In this document: piece by piece, positions 8,357 through 16,260 of the stretch
How the letters are laid out: each line of letters opens with the position of its first letter
How positions within the stretch are numbered: the stretch's first letter is position 1
From: Ettlia oleoabundans
Taxonomy: Eukaryota; Chlorophyta; Chlorophyceae; Chlamydomonadales
DNA: 16,260 nt
Assembly (NCBI GenBank): GCA_019693395.1
Contig: JAAMXP010005056.1
Span: 1,016 to 17,275 of the forward strand
Reading direction: 5' to 3'
Made by a program: the position numbers and the translations under genes
Notes under the pieces: model-generated
Told to the model about the DNA's origin: nothing
Seen by the model: the letters and a program-made list of their open reading frames with translations, nothing else
Databases searched by the model: none

Positions 8357-11300
8357 TCACTCTGCGATACCGCCGCCGCCGCTGGGCTGTTCAGGTGCCG
8401 CTGCTGCTGTGTTGGGCCGCTGTTGACGCTTGTGGTTGAAGGGTGCAGGAGCGCTGCCTTTCATTCTATCAAGCGCCTCTGCCTTGGCTTGCTCTGCCAG
8501 CTCATCCCTGCGAGGAGTGTGAAAAGAAAAAGCAGTCACTATCAGCTGGGATTGGGTGGCAGAAGCTATCTTGCCTGCTTGCCTGCTGCTTTAGCTGCGA
8601 TGTGTTTCAATGTGAAGGGAGTTGCCCCAAACTCGACATTGCACTAAGCGCAGAAGCCAATCGTTGAAACAGGCTTGCAGCTAGGCTGCTGAACAGAAGT
8701 GAGTTGCTGCTGGCAAAGACATCATAGCCCGCCCACACCTGTGCTGTGCCCGCCGCGCCGTGTCATTCATCAGCCTCTCGAAGAAGGCTTGGAACTCCTC
8801 CTTGGCCAGCTTCTTGGTGTTTTCAGGGTACACCTGTCGCTCCAGAGCAGCCGCCTTGGCTTTGCGCTGCTCCATGTCGCGCCGTGTGAAGGCCACAAAC
8901 TGTTGTGCACGCACAGCACTGTAGGGAGGGCAGTTGCAGAGAAATGAACGCGTGACGAAGCGGGTGATCAAGTTACTGGCCAGCATCACAGTACAAATTG
9001 TAACAGCTGTTTTTCATGCTGTGCAGCACAGTGCAGGCGGCGTGCCGCAGCCCATCCTGCCAGCTCACCGCAGCCCATCCTGCCAGCTCACCGCCAGGTC
9101 ACGATGAGCTTGCGGTAGCCGCTCAGCCCCTCCAGCAGCGCCACCTCAGCAGGTCGGCACGCCGCCAGCAGCTCCACAGTGTCAAGCACATGATTGCCCG
9201 GCTGCAGCACCATAAGCAGTAGGAACACGCGTGAGTTAGGGTAATTTACCGAATGCGACCTGTCACAGCCTGCATGTCCCCACCCATCATAGCAACCCAG
9301 CTAAGCGTCCCAGCACATGTTGCCAGCGCTGCATGTGGCAGCCAAGCTGTCACCATCCTCGCTGCTTGCCTACCTGGGGTAATAGCTGCTTTTGCACAAC
9401 CACCTGACGGTGCTTATGCTTGCCGGCTGCGTGCTGCGCCGCCTGCTCGGCTGCTGCAGTCTCCTCGTTTAGGGCCGCCTGCAACGCTTCATTGTGCTGC
9501 TGTTGCAGCTCATCCAGCTTGTCTTGCCTGCACAGCCCAGACACTCACATGGTTATGGATCCTGGAGGATGCAGATGCAGTTGTAAACGGGCAGCCCAGG
9601 ATGCAGTAAAAAGAGACCTCGCCAACATCCTGCTCCGTTTTTAAGCACAGCTGCACCGACTCACGTCCACTGGGGTCCCTCCCAATCCACGCCCCACTTG
9701 TCGCGCTGCCGTGCCTCCTGCAGCGCTGCTGCTCGCCTCAGCAAGGCTCCCAGCAGACCATCACAGCCTGCTTTCTCATCCCCTTGCTCCACCGCTAGGT
9801 CAGCAGCGTGCCAGCCCAGCAGGCCAAAGTGCTGCTGAGCTGCTGCCAGGTCGGCCTTCTCCTGCTGCTCCGTGCTGTTCCCTGCCTCCAACTTATAGTA
9901 CCTGCAGAAGTAGTGGAAATATATCATATCTGTTGCCCGACCTTGCATCCCTCGACTCAACATCACCAAATTGTAAATCGTGATGCAACACCAGCTTGAA
10001 CGGCCTCAGGCGGCCATGAGGCTGTTACTGGCAGGGTGGTCGCAAGTAGTTGGTATGCATTGACGTCTGCTACATCACACCTACTGCAGGGCTGCTCAAG
10101 CACTGCTCACTTTTCTTGCAGTTTCCTCAGACGAGCTTCCCTGGTGGACAGATCCTGCTGCAACCTCTGCATGAACTGAGCACTGCAGCACGCAAGCGAC
10201 AACCAGGGGAAGTGTAGCAACGTTTGCAAGTTTTAGGCTTAGTGGACAGTATCCAACTGTCTAGAAAAGGCGGCTTACAGAAGGTGGGCAAAGTCCTGCT
10301 GAAGGGCCTCAAAAATACCAAAATGTGCCTCCGTACCTGCGAAGGGCTCCTGCCAGCCTGCCTGCCTTCTTCCCTGCGCTGTCCAACTTGCGGATAGCCG
10401 CCACCACATCGTTGGTGAGCTGCCAGTCCTGCTGGAAAGACACAGCAATGTTATCAACCACCTCTGCCACTCGCTCCTCGTCGTCGCTGCCTAGCGCCTC
10501 TGCCAGCGCACTGCTTTTCTCTGCCACCATGTCCCTGCATGCCAGAACGGAGGGATCGGCAGGCTTAGGCACGTGCTCATGGTGCCACAAAACTACCTCT
10601 ACCATCTAAAAAGCTTTGTATCGACAGTCAATGGACAGTAATGGTGCTTGATTTGAGTGCAGCACTTGGCTGGCAGCACACATTCCATCGCTGCATACCA
10701 CGATGCTGGGGCATCACGCTGCGTCTTACTTGATCAACTGAATGTCCTTAAGATCCCGCTCCCGCTGCTCAAGCTGCTCATCAGCACTCCAAACATAGCG
10801 ACCTGCCCTTTGAGCCGCCTCTGCTGCCTTGCGCTGCCGTGCCGCAATGTCTTTGCTGAGGCGGTCAAGGAAGCTGCCGCCAGCGCCCTCGCCAGCCTGG
10901 GCCTCCATGATCCGCCGCGAGACGCGGCTCATGGGGCTGACACCAGGGCTGATGGGGCGTCCATCAGGGCTGCCTGTTCTGGGACGGGGCACTCCCCGCA
11001 GCCTTCCAGCAGGCTGCCAGGCCACCCCACCGTGGACATCCAAGGGGTGGTACTGCTGCTGCTGGGCTGCCGCCTCCCACCCCATCTCCCTGTCAAGCTC
11101 CCAAATAGATGCCTGCAGCTTCCGCACCTCCTCCGACGCCTGACCCACCACCCTCTTTGCTTGTTCAGCCTCCCTGCAGGCCAAGAACACCGGGGAGGCA
11201 ACTTGCTCTAGATTACTTCCATGAAACAGCAGCCTCAAGCAGCAGGTGTTAACATGCAATAACTCTCGCTCATTCATCTGCCACGCTATAAGCAGTACCA

Positions 11301-13223
11301 CACGTACCGTGAGCCAGAGCCCCACCCCTAACCCTAACGATGGGATGCTTACACTCTGCGGTGTGCCTCCCGGCCCTCCGCCTTCTCCAGATCTCGCACC
11401 AGCTTCGCCCGCTGTGCATACGCCCGCTGCATGCTGTAGTCAGCAAGCCTGAGGGGCGGCGACGCCGGCCGGCTGCCAGCAGCGCTTCCACCGCCCCATT
11501 CGTCGCTGTATTCGCTCGCTGCTGGCTCGCTCTTTGCCTGCTCCTGAGCCTGCTGCTGCAGCTGTTGCCGCCAGTGCTGCTCGAGGTCGTGGACGGCAGC
11601 CAGCAAGGCCTCACGGTGGCCCAGTGGCCCTACGCCCACCTCAGCCTGCAAGGGAGAGATGCAGCGACGGCAGCATTGCGCTTATCAGTAGGATTCATTC
11701 CCATCCTCAACTTCGAGTGTTATACACTCATAAGTGCGCAAGTGGTTGATCATGCCATTCGAGCAGCAGCCCATGTGAGCGTAGCGTACCTTCAGCTCCT
11801 CGCTGCTGAGGCGCAGCAGCAGAGCGCCATTGACGGCATTGTGCACAAACTTGCGTCGGTACTGGCCCAGCCCAATAACCTCCAAATAGTCGCACACCTC
11901 CCGCACCTGCAAGCGGCAGCAGTTGCGGACATGCAGCAGTGGCAACTTGAGTCACACTGACAGCCCATTTGCGATGGCAACATTGACTAGCGATGCTAAA
12001 AGCAGTCCTCTTGCTCTGCTCCCCGCCATCTGTCGCACGCACCGTCCAATCTGCTGGGTCCCTGCAAAGCTGCTGGGAAACACGGGCCTCCAGTGCGTCC
12101 TGGGTGCGCACCTCCCCTGGGAGGGGGCTAGGCGATCTGCAAGTTTTCCGGAGCAGGCAGCAGCCAGGTTGACGCAGGAACGGTACCTTTACATGCACAT
12201 TAGCATGCATGAACACTGCGCTGCAATGCTAGGCAGAATAAGCTTGGCATGCACTCTTTCCTTGCTTAAACAAAGCTGCTAGACCCAGGCCCTGGCTCAC
12301 CTTGGAGGCTGCTGCTGGTGTGGCGAAGCAGAGGAGGGCCGGCTGTCTGGCCTGTTGGCTGCTCTTGAGCGTTTAGCCTCAGTAGCTGCAGTTGTTGCGA
12401 GGTAGCCAAGGCGGGAGCTTGGGTGTGAGAGCTGATCAGAGGGCGAGCGGCGCCCTGAGGAACGGCCATTGCCTGGTGTGCCGCTGCGACCACTGCTGCC
12501 AACATTATGGTCAAGCATGCGCTGCTGCCTAATGTTTGCCCTAGCTCTCGTGCTGGTAGTGCCAACAGTGCCGACGGAACTTCCTGGGCTGATGGGCCGC
12601 AGGGTGCTGTCCTCAAATTCAAAATCATCCTCAGGGTAAGAGTCAGGAAGGACGCTGCGGCTGCTCGCTGAAGCGGACTGCTGCACGTTTCTGCCGCGAT
12701 TGGGTGCTATCGCTGTCGTCCTTAACCCCGGCTGGCCCAGGTGAGCAGAGGCTGGCGTGTGTTCACTTGTTCTACTGCCCCTGCGCTCTGTCGCAGGCTG
12801 GGGTGGCGCTGCAGATGATGTTGGCTGACCAGGCGGTTGGGGCAAAGCCTGCACAAGCGAGCCGGCCTCCAATTGGCGGGTTCCCCAACTGGCTGTGGCA
12901 TCAGCATGAACCGTGACTGTAGTAAGGCCACCGTGTGCAGGCTTGCCCGATGCCTTGGGGGACAGCCCAGTTGGGCTTGTGTTCACCTGCAGTGCCGCCA
13001 CGCCGACCCCGTCTCCTGCCTGCGGTTGGTGCGGCGCTGGTGGTCTGCTAGCGCTGTGTGCAGAGGCACGACTTACGGGCCGCAGCTGCAGGCCTCGGAG
13101 CTCGCTGGCAACGCTATTCGCAACGCTGATATTGTCGCTGGCCAACGAGTCGTCGTCCCCCGCTCGTTGTGTGCTGGGCAGGAGTTCCGGGGGAATGCGC
13201 AGGGAAAGGGAGGCTCGCTCCAT
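8357..13223 (-). CDS. SAM-domain and coiled-coil protein of unknown function (12 exons)
   Basis: Exons, 5' to 3' on the minus strand: 13223-12301, 12136-12043, 11906-11790, 11645-11353, 11173-10730, 10534-10279, 10182-10111, 9901-9665, 9527-9374, 9201-9092, 8918-8739, 8507-8357. Phases match throughout if one extra base in the run at 10320-10323 is ignored, giving about 1009 residues. The ATG at 13223 is the first after an in-frame TAG 9 bases upstream. Residues 1-340 are Ser/Pro/Arg-rich and probably disordered, with an acidic patch DSYPEDDFEFED. Residues about 340-402 form a SAM domain (VCDYLEVIGLGQYRRKFV, then LLLRLSSEELK, then VGVGPLGHREALL). The rest is charged helix and coiled coil, for example SFLDRLSKDIAARQRKAAEA, RLQQDLSTREARLRKLQEK and EEFQAFFERLMNDTARRAQH. 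The tail is Ala/Gly-rich and ends GGIAE. SAM domains usually mediate protein-protein or polymer contacts. The style recalls cytoskeletal or cilium-associated proteins, but that is inference only. Confidence 0.85.
9045..9090. repeat. 23-bp perfect tandem duplication at a splice donor
   Basis: Two identical adjacent 23-base units, 9045-9067 and 9068-9090. On the minus strand each carries the GGTGAGCTGGC donor of the SAM/coiled-coil gene exon that ends at 9092. Using the second donor would add 23 bases and read directly into TGA. Confidence 0.9.
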
Positions 13224-13526
13224 GCCGGTCTATTTGGGAATGCGGTTTATTAGAGCCCTCGCTTCAGCGCGGTAGGCCAGCCATTTCGCAAGGTCAGACC
13301 GCCCACGTGAATATGCCAGGCGCTTTAAACAAAATACCAGACACAGTATAACTATCGACCGTAGTGAACAGCCACAAAAACGCTGGCTGGCAGCCGGCCG
13401 ACATGTCCAGTCGCCGTTTCCAATTTGGCCGGCGGGGAAGCGAGCGGCACGCTGGCCCCCCCAACTGCCTGTTGCTCCCCCCACGGCTGAACAATTGCCG
13501 GGTGCGGGCTGCAGCCTCCCGTTCCT
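13224..13526. promoter_or_regulatory. Divergent promoter region between the SAM/coiled-coil gene and the Rab gene
   Basis: The two start codons lie head-to-head with 303 bp between them, so both promoters and 5' UTRs must fit in this stretch unless upstream untranslated exons exist. A palindromic CACGTG (G-box or E-box core) is at 13304-13309. I see no clear TATA box at a useful distance. Shared regulation is inferred from the spacing only. Confidence 0.5.
13304..13309. promoter_or_regulatory. CACGTG G-box/E-box core
   Basis: Perfect CACGTG hexamer inside the 303-bp divergent intergenic region. In plants and algae this core is bound by bZIP and bHLH factors. A hexamer can occur by chance in GC-rich DNA, so function is uncertain. 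Confidence 0.3.
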
Positions 13527-15087
13527 ATGGCGACACAACAAGCGCCCGCTGCTGTTCAAGGCGTGCCTCAAGTGCAGGTGGATCACACCTTCAAGGTACG
13601 ATAATCGCATGATCAACGCTCCGGGCGGCACTCAAGCCGCCGGCAGCACCACTCGGCAGCACCCACAACCAGCCGCCACCGCCCTCCTGCAGCGACGGTC
13701 TGCCTGCGTAGGGCTGTGGCCTTGCTGACCTTTCTCTCCTTTTCAATATCATTCCCGCAAACACTTGCCCCTTCTAAACTGTTGCCTTACTATGAATAAA
13801 GCAGATCCTGCTGGTGGGCGATAGCGGCGTGGGCAAGAGCAGCCTGCTCCTGCGCTTTGCCACCGGCGGGTTTGAGGAGCTGGTGCCCACCATTGGGGTT
13901 GATTTCAAGGCGAAAATCATTGATATTGATGGAAAAAAAGTCAAGCTCACCATCTGGGACACCGCGGGGCAGGAGCGCTTCCGCACACTGACCAGCTGTG
14001 AGCCTCAGTCGCCAGCGCTGTTGCCTGCCTGCCTCGTCACGTGCTGGGCCTGCATGGCCCCCAGTGCACCTGCTACAGTCTCACAGCACCCTGCTGCACA
14101 TCTTCATCGCAATAATGGTTCAGCACGTCTGCCGAGGTTGCATGGCCCCCAATGCCATCCGCATCCGCCAGCCCTCACTGCTGCTGCATGTTTCCATGTC
14201 CTGCAGCGTACTACCGCGGTGCCCAGGGCATCATCCTCGTGTACGACGTCAGCCGGGCGGAGACGTTTGACAGCCTGGCCGACATCTGGCTGCGCGAGGT
14301 GGACATGTATGGCACGGTGGAGGAGAGCGTGAAGATGGTGGTGGCCAACAAAACAGATCTGGTGGGTGAAGGGCAGGGCGCAGCCTGCATTGGTGCTTGG
14401 AACATTGTTCCATAGCATTACAAAGCAGCACGACAGTGCAGCACGAGATGCAGGGATAAGCAAACCTGCTTCTAGATGGCATGCTGCCCAGAACCGAGCA
14501 CAAGATTTTCAGCAACTGAAGTTCGCCGGTGCAGCCTGTTGATCATGCTGGCCGTGCCTTAGATGCCATTGCCGCCAACTGCCCGCCTTATTAGTACTTA
14601 TTAGTATTACGTGTGGTTTGCAGGCAGAGCAGCGGGAGGTCAGCACTGATATGGGCGTGGCGTTTGCGCGGGCGCATGGCTGCCTGTTTGTAGAGACATC
14701 AGCAAAGGGCAACGTGGCTGTGGACCAGGCCTTTGAAGAGCTGGTGCACAAGGTGGGTGCATGGGTGGGTGATGGTGTGCACGCTATGGTTGCACCCCAA
14801 CTGTGACCAGGTCTTGACAGGGTCAACTAGTTGATGAGTGGAGGGAATGCCAGTGGCTTGGCTGATAAATGTGGTGGTAAGTTGATTGGCTCCCCTGTCA
14901 ATCAGCACATGCATCGCCAGGGCTGCAGCAGCACCCTGCTGGTTGTGCAACCTGTCCACCAGGACGTGTCCCCGTTTTCCTGCCCGGTATGCTGCAGATT
15001 CTGGAGACGCCCAGCCTACTGGCCTCGAGTGGGAGCACCTTTGGGCTGAAAACCAAGCAGGCGCAGCAGTCGTCGTCCTGTTGTTGA
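13527..15087 (+). CDS. Rab small GTPase, Rab18/RABC type (complete, 5 exons)
   Basis: Membrane-traffic GTPase of 211 residues. Exons: 13527-13595, 13805-13997, 14207-14361, 14624-14752 and 14998-15087. All are GT-AG and in phase (0, 1, 0, 0). The ATG at 13527 follows an in-frame TGA in the leader. Motifs: P-loop GDSGVGKS 28-35; switch I threonine in VPTIGVDF (T52); switch II WDTAGQE 74-80; RabF-like [14 protein letters not shown] 89-102; base-binding NKTD 135-138; ETSAK 163-167. The C-terminus ends SSSCC, a double-cysteine geranylgeranylation signal that anchors the protein to membranes. The sequence [20 protein letters not shown], with TLTSSYYRGAQG, fits the Rab18/RABC subfamily, linked to lipid droplets, ER and Golgi in other eukaryotes. 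All catalytic motifs are intact, including the switch II glutamine. Subfamily assignment is from motif resemblance; Rab1/Rab8 types are less likely. Confidence 0.95.
14587..14606. repeat. 10-bp perfect tandem repeat in Rab intron 4
   Basis: CTTATTAGTA occurs twice back to back, 17 bases upstream of the exon that starts at 14624. The position is where a branch point is expected, so the duplication may have doubled a branch-point-like CTTAT motif. It may equally be simple slippage. Confidence 0.7.
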
Positions 15088-15145
15088 GCAGCAGGCACGG
15101 CAAGCTGCCCGACCGCACCACCATGCCTTGTTCTTACGCAAGTGT

Positions 15146-15150
15146 TGTAA
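15146..15150 (+). terminator. Polyadenylation signal TGTAA of the Rab gene
   Basis: TGTAA lies 59 bases after the TGA at 15085-15087, inside a T/G-rich stretch, as expected for a chlorophyte poly(A) signal. Cleavage would be expected roughly 10 to 20 bases further on. Confidence 0.65.
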
Positions 15151-15169
15151 TTGTCTGTGTGGTTTTGTA

Positions 15170-16260
15170 CATTAAATGCTTAGGTCTTCCCTCTTGCGTC
15201 AGCACTGCCCTTCTCGTCTCTCCTGTTGCCATGCTGCCTCCCTTTCTCTCTACTGCCTCTCTTTTGTCACATGCACACCTGTCCGCCACCCACCACATGA
15301 CAAACCCCAGGCATCATCACATCTCATTCCAGGCCTTTCTCCCTCATGTTCTAGCTCCACCATGCAATGCCTGGCTGCCATAGCCGGCCACCCGCTCTGT
15401 ACACACATGTGCAACGTGCCAAAGGCAGCCGTGCCATCATTGGCACGAAGCAGATCATCAGTGCACACCGCAGCACAGAGCAGCGAGCATGGCACGGTTT
15501 TGTGGAACTCACCAGGCAACACGACTCGCGGGAATCAAAAGATTGATGCAACCCTGCACAAGCGCTGGTTCACGAATTAAGAGTTCATATATCAAGAGGT
15601 AGAAATACCCACTGCAAGCAGCAGCTGTTGGTCATCAGGAACTATTGACATTGTCTGAGTAGTGGCATCAACACTGTCACCTCTGTGCCTGGCTAGCACT
15701 AGCCGCCTTGACTGGATTGTTGCGACGCATTATCACACCAACACAACAAGTGATGGCTACTACATAGCTGTAAAGAAGCAGCACACGGGCATGCAGGTAA
15801 CAGAACCAGCAACGCATATTGAGAGGGGAGTCAAGAGCAACGGAGAGGTTGAGAGTGGAGCGTAGCGGAAATCCTGAGCAGAGTGTTGGCTGCATGCATT
15901 GAGGAGGTCCCGTGGGCAGCATTGTGGTGGGTGGATACAGGGCCCGGCAAACCTAGCTTGGGACATTTGTGGAAAAAGCAGTTCAAGCAGGCAGGACAGA
16001 AGGAGGGCGAGCCCAAAGGCCGCGATTGAGACAATCAGGAGGGAATGGAAGAAGTAGAGACGGGTTAGGAATGGGATATTGACGCATCAGTAACTGGCAA
16101 GGGCTTCCGGCTAACTTGTTCTTGATCGAAATGTGTACGACAGTTGTTGGTGCAGGAAGGGGAGTCTTGTACGTGCAACCGCAACTGATCTGTTTGCTGC
16201 ACAGCATTAAGGGGGTTGCAGAGATGGTGCGAGTGGGTGGGCGCGTGGGCTGGGTATGGG
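15170..16260. other. Right end: no firmly supported gene
   Basis: Both strands carry short open frames, but none gives a chain of phased exons or a family I recognise. The best hints are a minus-strand frame at about 15470-15310 (contains DDLLRANDGTAAFGTLHMC and GWPAMAARHCMVELEHEGE) and a plus-strand frame at 15662-15798 (contains TTSDGYYIAVKKQHTGMQ) that ends at a CAG/GTAACAG donor-like site. Either could belong to a gene continuing beyond the window. The first few hundred bases may also be downstream flank of the Rab gene. Confidence 0.4.

Noticed and set aside
11325..11338. Telomere-like CCCCTAACCCTAAC inside an intron of the SAM/coiled-coil gene
   Set aside because: Only about two repeat units, of the TTAGGG type rather than the TTTAGGG usual in many green algae. 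Chance or a trivial remnant is enough to explain it.
12837..13275. Plus-strand ORFs of 120-138 codons opposite exon 1 of the SAM/coiled-coil gene
   Set aside because: They are antisense shadows of a long, GC-rich, low-complexity exon whose minus-strand frame continues in phase through eleven more exons.
14043..14155. Imperfect repeat around TGCATGGCCCCCA in Rab intron 2
   Set aside because: Two short diverged copies inside an intron, with no mobile-element ends and no effect on splice sites.

Overview
The window looks like nuclear DNA of a green alga (Chlorophyta). Genes are intron-dense with short GT-AG introns. Exons are GC-rich and use many CTG, GAG and GCC codons. The pentamer TGTAA, the usual chlorophyte polyadenylation signal, lies downstream of several stop codons. 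I see no bacterial operon, tRNA, rRNA, CRISPR array or recognisable transposon. All exon models below were built by hand from splice motifs, reading phase and protein plausibility; no transcripts were available.

Layout. (1) 1-3951 (+): the 3' eleven exons of a ClpX gene, an AAA+ unfoldase probably mitochondrial, whose start lies outside the window. Its 3' UTR and intergenic DNA run to about 4680. (2) 4683-5890: a poorly resolved stretch, best read as a minus-strand gene or decaying gene of unknown function. (3) 6054-8090: an unrecognised gene that appears broken by a local inversion. The 5' exons lie on the plus strand (6054-6998) and the 3' exons on the minus strand (7904-7089). A perfect 142-bp inverted repeat that contains one whole exon (6867-7008 and 7782-7923) flanks the flipped 773-bp segment. 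(4) 13223-8357 (-): a twelve-exon gene for a protein of about 1009 residues with a disordered N-terminus, a SAM domain and a long coiled-coil region. Its model carries one single-base frameshift and one duplicated splice donor. (5) 13527-15087 (+): a complete five-exon Rab GTPase of the Rab18/RABC type, head-to-head with gene 4 across 303 bp. (6) 15170-16260: no gene I can support firmly.

The confident genes are housekeeping (organelle proteolysis, vesicle traffic) or structural, and nothing suggests they share a pathway. The most interesting region is 6.0-8.1 kb. Conceptually flipping the segment between the inverted repeats puts six exons in one order with matching phases, and brings the stop codon about 240 bases upstream of a plus-strand TGTAA. 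That TGTAA sits in a near-palindrome shared with the opposing gene 4. The arrangement matches an inversion with staggered breaks, or a flip-prone segment, or an assembly artefact.
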